From Leifsonia sp. 1010 (GTDB lineage: Bacteria; Actinomycetota; Actinomycetes; Actinomycetales; Microbacteriaceae), in assembly GCF_031455295.1 (NCBI RefSeq), contig NZ_JAVDSL010000001.1, positions 620,001-684,000 of the forward strand: a stretch of 64,000 bases of DNA. The letters run 5' to 3'. Within the stretch, counting starts at the first letter, position 1. Each line of letters opens with the position of its first letter. The notes under the pieces were generated by a model. It worked only from the letters and a program-made list of their open reading frames with translations, was not told the DNA's origin and made no database searches. Of the stretch, positions 42,142-50,580 are shown in pieces. A program made the position numbers and the translations under genes.

Positions 42142-42174
42142 GGAGGCGGCCGAGTACCTCGCGCGGCCGCCTCC
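42142..42174. terminator. Bidirectional terminator after the aldo/keto reductase gene
   Basis: A perfect 11-bp stem (42142-42152 with 42164-42174) and 11-nt loop fills the 39-bp gap between convergent genes. Confidence 0.7.
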
Positions 42175-42540
42175 TCATCGCGGTCGGATCACCACGCCGC
42201 CCAACGTCCGCTGGATGAGTCTCAACGTCTGGATCGTGTCGGCATCCGTGAGCCCTGTCGTCGTCGCCCAGTCGACGCCCGACCCGACGACATCGCTTGC
42301 GAAGACGACCTCCGTGGCCAACAGCGCGCGGGTCCAGTCCAGGCGAGTGAGCGGGATCCGACCCGCTATCGCCTCGGCGAGCCGACGCCCTTCGCGGCGC
42401 AGAGACTCGGCACTCTCGAATCCGAGGGCCACGGCCATCGGCTCGCCGCTTCGGGCAGGACCGCCCCACTCCCCGAGCCCACGTACCAGCAGGGTGCGCT
42501 CCCGATCCGACAACTCCACATCGATCAATTCGTCCACCAC
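42175..42540 (-). CDS. Small conserved-looking protein of unknown function
   Basis: This 121-residue protein starts at one of two adjacent GTG codons. It reads as an acidic, alpha-helical cytoplasmic protein with no signal peptide, membrane segment or metal motif (VDELIDVELSDRERTLLVRGLGEWGG, then LRREGRRLAEAIAG and LRLIQRTLGGV). Codon choice matches the neighbours, and the terminator abutting its stop supports a real gene. I do not recognise a family. Confidence 0.65.
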   Translation of the reverse strand: MVDELIDVELSDRERTLLVRGLGEWGGPARSGEPMAVALGFESAESLRREGRRLAEAIAGRIPLTRLDWTRALLATEVVFASDVVGSGVDWATTTGLTDADTIQTLRLIQRTLGGVVIRPR

Positions 42541-42668
42541 GACCGAATCATGACACCGGCCGGCGGTCGGCGCAGACTTTCGCGGGCGGATTCGGCCGGG
42601 TCAAGGGCTTACCCCACCCGGGAACCGCGCTGCTAGATGGGGGAGCTGTTCAGAGGAAGGCCCAGCGC

Positions 42669-42929
42669 ATGCTCCTGATATTCGGTTCCAGCGTGCACGA
42701 GACGATCATCAACGTGGTCCGGTTCGTGTGCGGCTACTGCGGCGTCGACGCGCGCCAGAATGTCGTCAAGCGCTCGAACCGCTTCACGCTGTTCTTCCTC
42801 CCGCTCTTCCCGATGTCGACCCGCTACCTCAACCGGTGCACCAACTGCGGGGGCGAAACCGCTCTCACGGCGGAGCAGGCGCGGCATTCGCTGACGTGGA
42901 GCGCACGCGCTAGCGATACGCGACGCTGA
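42669..42929 (+). CDS. Small zinc-ribbon protein
   Basis: This 86-residue protein has two CxxC pairs, CGYCG and CTNCG, separated by about 37 residues. Between them lies a hydrophobic, basic-flanked segment (RFTLFFLPLFPMSTRY). This layout is common in actinobacterial zinc-ribbon proteins that start with a short hydrophobic stretch. Function unknown. Its last 20 bp overlap the convergent lipoprotein gene. Confidence 0.75.
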   Translation: MLLIFGSSVHETIINVVRFVCGYCGVDARQNVVKRSNRFTLFFLPLFPMSTRYLNRCTNCGGETALTAEQARHSLTWSARASDTRR

Positions 42930-43707
42930 GGTTCAGCTCCGTGTCCCGAAACAGCGTGGTGTCGCCGCGACGCAGCTGCGGGTTGAGGTAGAACAGCTGA
43001 TCGAGCTTGAGCCCGAAGCGATCGGCGACCGCCTGGGAGTTGTCGTTGCCCCAGACGACGTATCTGGCGGGTTGCCCCTCGTACGACGTCACGGTTCCAC
43101 GCGCATATGGCCGGGGGCCCGAGTCGGTGACGGTGAGGCCGGGGTAGAAGCCGGGAATGGTCCAGGTGATCGGCGCGGCTGCCTCGACCGTGCCGTCGGT
43201 CACCAGCTCCACGCTGTGGAAGTACGACAGGTCGCCGCGGTCTGTCCGTCCGCTCGAGTCGAACGGCAGCACCTGGTCGCCGCTGGTCGACTCGATCACG
43301 CCGACGGGGTCGTCGCGCGCCGGTACGGTCGGCGCTCCGGCGGTCGCCCCGAACCGGTCGACGCTGAGCGCGACGGTCACGCCTGGCGCGGCCGTCGTGC
43401 TGAATCCGCTGAGCACGACCTGAAACCGCAGATCGGGTGCGACGCTGACCGTCACGTCACCCGTGGCATGCCCCTCGACATCGCCGAACCTGCCCGTGCC
43501 CATCACTGTTCCTGCGGGAGGGAGGTACTGGTACTCGTCCGCGAGCGACGTGTCAGCGGTCCGGGTCGGAGTCGGAGTCGGATGCGCGTTCCCGGCGGGA
43601 TGCGCAGAGTGCGCGGGCCGATCGTGCGCGGGCGCTGCCGTGCATCCCGTCGCCAGACCGCCGACCGCGGCGAGCGCGGCCCCGGCCACCAGGATCTTTC
43701 GACGCAT
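42910..43707 (-). CDS. Putative lipoprotein with C-terminal LysM-like segment
   Basis: This 265-residue protein starts MRRKILVAG and has a signal peptide ending in a lipobox-like GLATGCTAA, then a histidine/proline/threonine-rich linker. The middle is a beta-rich domain of about 150 residues that I do not recognise. The C-terminal segment from about 220 (YVVWGNDNSQAVADRFGLKLDQLFYLNP) resembles a LysM peptidoglycan-binding repeat. It would be a cell-envelope protein. The divergent neighbour is the amino-acid antiporter gene, 208 bp away. Confidence 0.7.
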   Translation of the reverse strand: MRRKILVAGAALAAVGGLATGCTAAPAHDRPAHSAHPAGNAHPTPTPTRTADTSLADEYQYLPPAGTVMGTGRFGDVEGHATGDVTVSVAPDLRFQVVLSGFSTTAAPGVTVALSVDRFGATAGAPTVPARDDPVGVIESTSGDQVLPFDSSGRTDRGDLSYFHSVELVTDGTVEAAAPITWTIPGFYPGLTVTDSGPRPYARGTVTSYEGQPARYVVWGNDNSQAVADRFGLKLDQLFYLNPQLRRGDTTLFRDTELNLSVAYR

Positions 43708-43915
43708 CCCCCGCACCACAGTGACACGCTGCCGGATGCGCCCGCCGAACGCAATGGCCGATGCCCGCATCCCGCGGCTCGTTGAAAGCATTCGCAGATG
43801 ATTTCGGTTCTTGCCAGCCGCCCGCCCGGCGAGTTGAATGTGCGCGTCGAACCGTGTCGCGGGGAGCGTTCTCGCCTTCCCGACAGGCGACGCGGCGCAC
43901 CCCTGGGGAGGGTCG

Positions 43916-45367
43916 ATGACGAGAACGGACGAAGCAGCGCGGCGGGAGGTCGCTCCCGTAGCGAAGCTGTCCATGTTGACGATGACCGGGATGGTCGTCG
44001 GTTCGATGGTCGGAGCGGGCGTGTTCTCGCTCCCGCGCCGGTTCGCCCAGGAGACCGGGGTCGCCGGCTCGTTGATCGCCTGGTCGATCGCGGGCGTCGG
44101 GATGCTGATGCTCGCGTTCGTCTTCCAGATGCTCGCCAACCGGAAACCCGAGCTCGACGCCGGCGTGTACGCGTACGCGAAAGCCGGATTCGGCCAGTTC
44201 CTGGGCTTCTTCTCCGCGATCGGCTACTGGGCGAGCGCCGGGATGGGACTCGTCTTCTACTGGGTCTTCATCATGTCGACCATCGGCGCGGTCGCCCCGG
44301 CGCTGGGTGACGGCGATACCCTCCTCGCGATCGGGATCTCGTCGCTCGGGCTGTGGGGGTTCTTCTTCCTCATCCGCCGCGGCATCAAGGAAGCGGCGGT
44401 CATCAACCGCATCGTGACCGTGGCGAAGCTCGTTCCGATCGTCGTCTTCGTCCTGCTCTGCCTGTTCGTGCTCAAACCGCAGGTGTTCGCCGAGAACTGG
44501 GCAGGGGCCGACTACGCCGGGTCGCTGTTCGACCAGGTGACCGGCACCATGCTGGTGACCGTCTTCGTCTTCCTCGGCGTGGAGGGGGCGAGCGTCTACT
44601 CCCGTCACGCGAAGCGGCGCGCCGATGTCGGCAAGGCGACGATCCTCGGGTTCCTCAGCGTGTTCGCCACCTTCGCGTCGGTGACCCTGGTGTCGTACGG
44701 CGTGCTGCCGATGGGCGAGATCGCGCAGCTGCGGCAGCCGTCGATGGCCGGCGTGCTGGCCGCCGCCGTGGGGCCGTGGGGTGCCTGGTTCGTGAGCATC
44801 GGACTGGTCGTGTCGGTATTGGGCGCCTATCTGGCCTGGTCGCTCATGGCGGCCGAGGTGCTGTTCGTCGCCGCCAAGGACAACGACATGCCGCGCTTCC
44901 TCTCGCGCTCGAACTCGGCCGACGTGCCCGTGCCCGCCCTGCTGATGACGGCGATCTTCGTGCAGGTGATCCTGGTGATCACCTACTTCTCGCACGACGC
45001 CTTCAACCTGGCGCTCGATCTCACCAGCGCGCTGACGCTCATCCCGTTCTTCCTGGTCGCCTGCTACGCGATGAAGCTGGTGATCACGAGAGAGACGTAC
45101 GGCGACACCCCGCGCGGCTGGGGGCGCGAGACGACCATCGCCGTCCTCGCGACCCTCTACACGGCGTACCTCCTCTTCGCAGCGGGCGTGACCTTCGTGC
45201 TGCTCTCGTTCATCATCTACGCGCCGGCGACGGTGCTGTTCGTCATGGCGCGCCGCGAGCAGGGTCGGCGCGTCTTCAGCGGTCGGGAGCTGATCATCCT
45301 GGCCGTCGCGGTCATCGGCGCGGTCACCGGCATCGTCGCCCTCGCCGCCGGCTGGATCAGCATCTGA
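43916..45367 (+). CDS. arcD: Arginine/ornithine-type antiporter (APC family)
   Basis: This 483-residue membrane protein starts at ATG 43916 behind GGGGAGGG; a longer start is rejected. It has about twelve helices, starting LSMLTMTGMVVGSMVGAGVFSLPRR (the GxGIF-like unwound helix of APC transporters), then VFVFLGVEGASVYS and YAKAGFGQFLGFFSAIGYW. It resembles ArcD-type arginine:ornithine exchangers of the basic-amino-acid group. Direct linkage to arginine deiminase supports arginine uptake. Lysine or other cationic amino acids remain possible. Confidence 0.87.
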   Translation: MTRTDEAARREVAPVAKLSMLTMTGMVVGSMVGAGVFSLPRRFAQETGVAGSLIAWSIAGVGMLMLAFVFQMLANRKPELDAGVYAYAKAGFGQFLGFFSAIGYWASAGMGLVFYWVFIMSTIGAVAPALGDGDTLLAIGISSLGLWGFFFLIRRGIKEAAVINRIVTVAKLVPIVVFVLLCLFVLKPQVFAENWAGADYAGSLFDQVTGTMLVTVFVFLGVEGASVYSRHAKRRADVGKATILGFLSVFATFASVTLVSYGVLPMGEIAQLRQPSMAGVLAAAVGPWGAWFVSIGLVVSVLGAYLAWSLMAAEVLFVAAKDNDMPRFLSRSNSADVPVPALLMTAIFVQVILVITYFSHDAFNLALDLTSALTLIPFFLVACYAMKLVITRETYGDTPRGWGRETTIAVLATLYTAYLLFAAGVTFVLLSFIIYAPATVLFVMARREQGRRVFSGRELIILAVAVIGAVTGIVALAAGWISI

Positions 45368-45388
45368 GGTCTCATCCAAGGAGGAACG

Positions 45389-46645
45389 ATGACGGATTCA
45401 TCCCCAGCGCCCACGTACGGCGTCCATTCCGAGGTCGGCCGGCTGCGGAAGGTGCTCGTCTGCTCGCCCGGGCTCGCCCACCACCGGTTGACGCCGAGCA
45501 ACGCCGACGACCTCCTCTTCGACGACGTGATGTGGGTGGACAACGCCATCCGGGATCAGGCCGCATTCGTCGCCGACCTGCGCTCGAACGACGTCGAGGT
45601 GGTGGAGCTCCACGACCTCCTCGCCGAGACGGTCAGCGACCCCGACGCGAAGGCGTGGCTGCTCGACCGCAAGATCGTCGCCGGCGAGGTCGGCGTCGGC
45701 CTCATCGAGGGGACGCGCGCCTATCTCGACTCGCTCGCTCCCTCCGAACTCGCCCGCTACCTGATCGGCGGACTGGCCACCTCCGACCTTCCCGACGACT
45801 ACCGCACCGACTACGTCGCCCTCGCCCGGGAGTCCACCGGCGTCCGCGAGTACCTGATGCCTCCCCTGCCGAACACGCTGTACACGCGCGACACCACCTG
45901 CTGGATCTACGGCGGGGTGACGCTCAACCCCCTGTACTGGCCGGCCCGTCACGACGAGACGCTGCTCATGAAGGCGGTCTACGGCTTCCACCCGGACTTC
46001 CGCGACGCCACCGTCTGGTGGGGCGACCCGGAGACGGACTGGGGGCAGGCGACCCTCGAAGGCGGCGACGTCATGCCGGTCGGCAACGGCGTCGTCCTGA
46101 TCGGGATGAGCGAGCGCACATCGCGGCACGCGATCACGCAGGCGGCCGCAGCACTCTTCGCGCAGGGCGCCGCGACGCAGGTCATCGTCGCCGGGATGCC
46201 GAAGCTGCGCGCGGCCATGCATCTGGACACCGTGTTCACCTTCGCGGATCGCGACATCGTCACCCTCTACCCGAAGATCATGGATGCCGTTCACACGTTC
46301 ACCCTCGTCCCGGAAGACGCCGCTCCCGGCCTCCGGGTGATCGACCACGGCGACCGCGCCTTCGTGGACGTCGTCGCGGAGGCGCTCGGCCTTCCCCGGC
46401 TGCACGTCATCGAGACCGCAGGCGACAACTACGAATCGGAACGCCAGCAGTGGGACAGCGGCAACAACGCTGTCGCTCTGCGCCCGGGCGTGGTGTACAC
46501 GTACGACCGGAACACCGCCACCAACGCGCTGCTGCGTGACGCGGGTGTCGAGGTCATCCCGATCGTCGGAGCGGAGCTCGGCCGGGGACGCGGCGGCGGT
46601 CACTGCATGACGTGCCCGATCATCCGCGACCCTGTGGAGTTCTGA
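45389..46645 (+). CDS. arcA: Arginine deiminase
   Basis: This 418-residue protein has exactly the length of Pseudomonas arginine deiminase and the catalytic cysteine at the same number, Cys406 in GGGHCMTCP. Other family residues are in [38 protein letters not shown] and [22 protein letters not shown]. It converts arginine to citrulline and ammonia. The catabolic ornithine carbamoyltransferase and carbamate kinase (arcB, arcC) are not adjacent, so ATP yield or pH protection depends on genes elsewhere. The ATG is 21 bp after the antiporter stop, with AAGGAGG. Confidence 0.95.
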   Translation: MTDSSPAPTYGVHSEVGRLRKVLVCSPGLAHHRLTPSNADDLLFDDVMWVDNAIRDQAAFVADLRSNDVEVVELHDLLAETVSDPDAKAWLLDRKIVAGEVGVGLIEGTRAYLDSLAPSELARYLIGGLATSDLPDDYRTDYVALARESTGVREYLMPPLPNTLYTRDTTCWIYGGVTLNPLYWPARHDETLLMKAVYGFHPDFRDATVWWGDPETDWGQATLEGGDVMPVGNGVVLIGMSERTSRHAITQAAAALFAQGAATQVIVAGMPKLRAAMHLDTVFTFADRDIVTLYPKIMDAVHTFTLVPEDAAPGLRVIDHGDRAFVDVVAEALGLPRLHVIETAGDNYESERQQWDSGNNAVALRPGVVYTYDRNTATNALLRDAGVEVIPIVGAELGRGRGGGHCMTCPIIRDPVEF

Positions 46646-46652
46646 CCTGTCG

Positions 46653-47228
46653 CTAACGGACCACGCGGTACTGCAGGTGCGTCGCCGCCGGGGTGAGCTG
46701 CGCCCCGACGCGCTCCAGCGGGATCGCCGCGTCGAGCGCTCCGAAGAGCGGCGTTCCGGCACCCAGCAGCACCGGCATCACGTGGAGGTGCAGCTCGTCG
46801 ACGAGGCCCAGGGGCAGCGCCTGCTGCATCACGGTGGCGCCGAAGAGGTGCACGTCCTGATCGCCCGCGACCTGCCGGGCCTGCCGGATGGCGTCGGGAA
46901 CGCCGTCGGAGACGAACGTGAACACCGCGGGATACGGCCGGTCCGGCGGGTGGTGTGTGAGCACGAAGACCGGCACGTCGCCCATCGGGCCGGCGTCGCC
47001 CCATCCCCCGTCTCCCTCGTTCTTCTCGAACGACGTCCGCCCCATGATGATGGCGCCGACACTCCCGACGACGCTCTGGAGCACAGCGCGATCCTCGTCC
47101 GAGGCGGTCGGCCGCAACCAGGCGTGCAGGCCGTCCGCTCCGTCACCGAAGGGCTTATCGCGGCTGTCGTTCGGGCCGGTCACGTAGCCGTCGAGAGAGA
47201 CGGACATGTCGCAGATCGTGCGCCCCAT
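46653..47228 (-). CDS. Dihydrofolate reductase-like RibD C-terminal domain protein
   Basis: This 191-residue protein starts MGRTICDMSVSLDGYVTGP behind GAGGAGG; an upstream in-frame start is rejected. SVSLDGYV, IIMGRTSFE, PVFVLTHHPP and a C-terminal GAGTPLFG are typical of the YwjB/YyaP group of RibD_C proteins, which bind NADPH and reduce unknown substrates. It is convergent with arcA (7-bp gap) and is probably monocistronic. Confidence 0.85.
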   Translation of the reverse strand: MGRTICDMSVSLDGYVTGPNDSRDKPFGDGADGLHAWLRPTASDEDRAVLQSVVGSVGAIIMGRTSFEKNEGDGGWGDAGPMGDVPVFVLTHHPPDRPYPAVFTFVSDGVPDAIRQARQVAGDQDVHLFGATVMQQALPLGLVDELHLHVMPVLLGAGTPLFGALDAAIPLERVGAQLTPAATHLQYRVVR

Positions 47229-47540
47229 GGCGGCCTCCTCGCCGAGAGTCGATGCAACAGAAGCACTCGGCGCTGCGGGCGTCAAGAAGCACGCGTGAAG
47301 TCCAGACCTTCATCACGGAGGGGGACAAATGACCCCCGTTTTGGTGTCCGCGCTATGGAGGACATCGGAGTAGTTTTGGGCTACCGGTGAACCCGAATCA
47401 CCGGCCGCGAACGCTTCAGGCTCCCAACCCGACATCCCGGTGGCCCACGCGAGCGCCTTCATAACGCGTCCCGAAACCTAAGTGACCCGACATCACGCCG
47501 GCCCGTTCGAGACGCCGTAACGGAAAGTACCCGAACTTCC
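47229..47540. other. Non-coding gap with a 7-bp hairpin
   Basis: No frame in this 312-bp gap shows coding character. It holds a 7-bp perfect hairpin, CCGGTGA/TCACCGG with 7-nt loop (47384-47404), and a GTCC/GGAC pair around 47347-47363. It must contain promoters for the genes on both sides, but no convincing -35/-10 pair could be chosen. Confidence 0.45.
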
Positions 47541-47996
47541 ATGTTGCGCAACATCAGCTCCACTGTTCCCACCCGCCTTCTCACGCGCCTGACCACGCTC
47601 ACCAGCGGGCAGTGGATCGCCATCACCTCGCGCCCGGTCCCGAACCGCGCGGACAGCGTGACGGTCGACTCATCCCTCGACGAGACGATCTCGGCGATCC
47701 TCACTGCGCTGCCTGTGAGCGACGCCACCGACACTCCGCTCGTCGGCTGGCTCGGCGACCCGGCCAACGAGGCCGGCCTCGACGCCTTCTTCACCGTGCA
47801 GGGCCTCGCCCGCGACATCGAGCGCCGCCCGCTCGAGATGGGTCGCCTGCAGAGTCTGCCGACCGACCCGTGGCAGAACGTCGCCGCCGTCGTCACGGTC
47901 CCGGCAGCGACGGAGTTCGTCTTCTTCGTCTGCGTCGGCCACGGCGAGCAGACCCCGGTGACCCTCTTCGGAGCACGTCAGCACCTGGCCGCCTGA
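47541..47996 (+). CDS. Unknown protein of 151 residues
   Basis: It starts MLRNISSTVPTRLLTRLTTL and has no signal peptide or clear membrane helix. A compact alpha/beta pattern is suggested by WIAITSRPVP, VTVDSSLDETISAIL and FVFFVCVGHGEQTP. The base pattern at third positions matches real genes nearby. The ribosome site is weak (GGAAAG, 14 nt before ATG). I do not recognise a family and no functional motif is seen. Confidence 0.6.
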   Translation: MLRNISSTVPTRLLTRLTTLTSGQWIAITSRPVPNRADSVTVDSSLDETISAILTALPVSDATDTPLVGWLGDPANEAGLDAFFTVQGLARDIERRPLEMGRLQSLPTDPWQNVAAVVTVPAATEFVFFVCVGHGEQTPVTLFGARQHLAA

Positions 47997-48015
47997 CCCG
48001 GTCACGACGGAGCGC

Positions 48016-48046
48016 TTGACTTCAAGCGCTTGAGGTCTGTTCTGAT
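48016..48046 (+). promoter_or_regulatory. MerR-type autoregulated promoter, apparently leaderless
   Basis: TTGACT (48016-48021) and TCTGAT (48041-48046) are 19 bp apart, the long spacer typical of MerR promoters. A near-perfect 18-bp dyad (48019-48036, ACTTCAAGC/GCTTGAGGT) overlaps the -35. The ATG is at 48053, 7 bp after the -10, with no ribosome site, so translation is probably leaderless. Confidence 0.6.
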
Positions 48047-48052
48047 GGGGAC

Positions 48053-48493
48053 ATGACCACGTTGACCATCCAGGACGTCTCCCGGCAGAGCGGGCTGAGC
48101 GAGCCGACCCTTCGGTACTACGAAGAGGTCGGCCTGCTCGGCCCCATCGCGCGCGACGAGCGCAGCGGGCACCGGCGGTACGCCGAGGGCGACCTCGACG
48201 CCGCCCAGGTGCTCGCCTGCCTGCGCGCCATGGGCGTCGGGATCGAGGACATGCGCACGTACCAGGCGAACCGCCGGCGCGGGCGCGATGCGGCGGGCGA
48301 GCAGCGAGACATCCTGCTGCGTCACGCCGAACGCGTCGAGGAGCAGATCGCGACCCTCCGCGTGCACCTCGACTACCTGAGGGTGAAGGCCGCCCTGTGG
48401 GATGCGCGGGAGCAGGCGGACTCCGCCGCCGAGGCTCAGGCGTACGCCGAGCTCGAAACCATCCTTCCCCGACTCGAGGAGACCTTCCGATGA
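48053..48493 (+). CDS. MerR-family regulator
   Basis: This 146-residue protein reads LTIQDVSRQSGLSEPTLRYYEEVGLLGP (helix-turn-helix), SGHRRYAEGDLDA (wing), and a long coiled coil near HAERVEEQIATLRVHLDYLRVK. No cysteine cluster is present, so a small-molecule or redox-independent sensor is likely. It overlaps the following epimerase-like gene by 4 bp and has its own dyad promoter, forming a self-contained regulator-enzyme unit. Confidence 0.9.
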   Translation: MTTLTIQDVSRQSGLSEPTLRYYEEVGLLGPIARDERSGHRRYAEGDLDAAQVLACLRAMGVGIEDMRTYQANRRRGRDAAGEQRDILLRHAERVEEQIATLRVHLDYLRVKAALWDAREQADSAAEAQAYAELETILPRLEETFR

Positions 48494-49479
48494 CATCCCC
48501 CGCTCCGACCATCCTCGTCACCGGCGGCACCGGCTACCTCGCCACGCGCCTGCTGGCCGACCTGCTGGCGTCCGGCGCCGCGGTCCGCACCACCGTCCGC
48601 TCGCTCGACCGCGCGGACGAGGTCCGCGACGCCGTCCGCCGCGCGGGCGTCGACGACGCCGGTCTGTCGTTCGTCGCCGCATCCCTCACCGAGGACGACG
48701 GCTGGGCCGACGCCCTCGCCGGCATCGAGGAGGTGCACCACACCGCGTCGCCGATGATCCAGACGGCCGTGCCGGAGGAGGTCGTCGTCCCCGCCCGCGA
48801 CGGAGCCCTCCGGGTGCTGCGGGCCGCTCGCGACGCCGGTGCGCGCCGCGTCGTGCTCACGTCCTCCTTCGCTGCGGTCGGCTACTCGCCGAAGCCCGTG
48901 CGCGACTACGACGAGAGCGACTGGACCGACCCCGCAACCCCCGGCCTTCCCGCCTATCCGCTGTCGAAGGCGGTCGCCGAGCGCGCCGCGTGGGACTTCA
49001 TCGAGCAGGAGGGCGGCGACCTCGAGCTGGTCGCCGTCAATCCGACGTGGATCGCCGGCCCGACGCTGACATCCTCTGCGCGGTCGTCCCTCGCCGTCTT
49101 CACGGGGATGCTGGACGGCACGATGACGGCGGTCCCGCGGCAGCGCTTCGGCATGGCGGATGTGCGGGACGTCTCGGCGGCCCACCTCGCCGCCATGTCC
49201 ACCCCGAGCGCCGCCGGCAACCGCTACCTGGTCCTCGCCGACGGTCCGACCATGACGTTCCTGGAAGTCGCGAACGTGCTGCGGGAGCAGCTCGGCGACC
49301 TCGCCGCCCAGGCGCCCACCGAGGAGCTGCCCGGCGACGAGCCCGCTCCTCTCGTCATCCACAACGAGCGCGCGAAGCGGGAACTGGACCTCCGGCCGCG
49401 TCCCGCCGTCGAGACGATCGTGGAGACGGCCGAGAGCCTGCGCGATCTCGGGCTGCTGGCCGACCAGCCGGTACGGTAG
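48490..49479 (+). CDS. NAD(P)-dependent epimerase/dihydroflavonol reductase-like protein
   Basis: This 329-residue extended SDR has the Rossmann loop ILVTGGTGYLATRLLADLL, HTASPM where family members have an A-S-P active-site edge, VVLTSSFAAVGY, and the catalytic YPLSKAVAE. Layout resembles dihydroflavonol/methylglyoxal (aldehyde) reductases. It is translationally coupled to the MerR regulator, which suggests an inducible carbonyl reductase. Substrate unknown. It ends 6 bp from the convergent LacI gene. Confidence 0.85.
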   Translation: MTSPAPTILVTGGTGYLATRLLADLLASGAAVRTTVRSLDRADEVRDAVRRAGVDDAGLSFVAASLTEDDGWADALAGIEEVHHTASPMIQTAVPEEVVVPARDGALRVLRAARDAGARRVVLTSSFAAVGYSPKPVRDYDESDWTDPATPGLPAYPLSKAVAERAAWDFIEQEGGDLELVAVNPTWIAGPTLTSSARSSLAVFTGMLDGTMTAVPRQRFGMADVRDVSAAHLAAMSTPSAAGNRYLVLADGPTMTFLEVANVLREQLGDLAAQAPTEELPGDEPAPLVIHNERAKRELDLRPRPAVETIVETAESLRDLGLLADQPVR

Positions 49480-49485
49480 GCGGGC

Positions 49486-50580
49486 TCAGACCGCTTGCCG
49501 GGACGGCGCCTGCGTCGTCGTGTCATCCCGCGCCGGACGAACCGGGGCAGTGGATGCGCGCACCTGCAGGGCGGGCGGGAGCACCACCGGGTCAGGGGTG
49601 CTCTCGCCGTCGTCCAGCACCTCCAGCATCAGCGCGAGGGCTGCCTGCCCGACCGCCGCGAAGTCCTGCCGCACCGTCGTCAGCGCCGGGCGCACGTAGG
49701 GCGCCTCCTGGATGTCGTCGAACCCGACGACACTGAAGTCCTCCGGGATGCGGTACCCGCGCTCCGCCAGCGCGCTGATGAAGCCGATGGCCATCTGATC
49801 GTTCGCGATGAAGGCAGCGGTGAACGGCTCGCCGACAGGGAACGTCCTGCCGAACTGGTACCCGCTGGCCGCCGTCCAGTCGCCGAGGCCGTGCGGGCGA
49901 GCCACCAGCCCGTGGTCGGCCAGCTCGGCCCGCCACCCGTCGATCCGCGCCTGTGCGTCGGGCGAATGGGTCGGACCGGCCAGGTGGGCGATGTCCCGGT
50001 GACCGGCGTCGATGAGGTGGCGTACGGCCTGCCGCGCGCCGGCGGCCTGGTCGATCGCCACAGAGAAGGCGTGGCCTGGAGCAGCTGCGTCGATGGCGAC
50101 GACCGGGATGCCGACCTCGGTCTCGTAGATCGCGTCGAGCACGTACCGGTTGTCGCAGATGAGCACGACGCCCTCCACGTTCTGGCGCACCAGGGTCTCC
50201 ACCGCCTGGCGGACGGCCCCGCCCTCCCCGGTCGCCATCTCGATCGTCAGGACGCCGTACTGCGCGGCCCGCGCCGCCTCGTTGAACGCGACGACGGTCT
50301 GCGACGGCCCGTATTCACCGGCCGACGCCTGCACCAGCCCGACCATCCGCGACCGCTTGGTGACGAGGGCGCGCGCGGCGGGCGACGGCGTGTAGTGCAG
50401 CTGGCGGATGGCGTCTTGCACGCGTTTGCGCGTGGCCGGGCGCACGTTCGGCAGGTCGTTGAGCACGCGCGACACCGTCTGATGCGACACGCCGGCGAGC
50501 CGGGCGACATCGAAGATGTTCGCCTTCCGCGCGTTATCCGGTTGCTTCGCCACTTGTCCGTCCGTCAGCCTGCTACTCAT
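49486..50580 (-). CDS. LacI-family regulator of the YtfQ-like transporter
   Basis: This 364-residue protein has the helix-turn-helix NIFDVARLAGVSHQTVSRVLNDLPNVRP preceded by a 19-residue tail, a hinge (PSPAARALVTKRS), and a sugar-binding domain (VVGFDDIQEAPYVRPALTTVRQ). Its start overlaps the stop of the second ATPase by 8 bp, so it is the last gene of the transporter operon and would be co-induced. The TTGCGCGCAA dyad at the operon promoter is its probable site. Confidence 0.88.
   Translation of the reverse strand: MSSRLTDGQVAKQPDNARKANIFDVARLAGVSHQTVSRVLNDLPNVRPATRKRVQDAIRQLHYTPSPAARALVTKRSRMVGLVQASAGEYGPSQTVVAFNEAARAAQYGVLTIEMATGEGGAVRQAVETLVRQNVEGVVLICDNRYVLDAIYETEVGIPVVAIDAAAPGHAFSVAIDQAAGARQAVRHLIDAGHRDIAHLAGPTHSPDAQARIDGWRAELADHGLVARPHGLGDWTAASGYQFGRTFPVGEPFTAAFIANDQMAIGFISALAERGYRIPEDFSVVGFDDIQEAPYVRPALTTVRQDFAAVGQAALALMLEVLDDGESTPDPVVLPPALQVRASTAPVRPARDDTTTQAPSRQAV

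Noticed and set aside
44353-46539. Long plus-strand frame of about 730 codons
   Set aside because: It lies out of frame over the antiporter and arcA genes and is arginine-rich without motifs.
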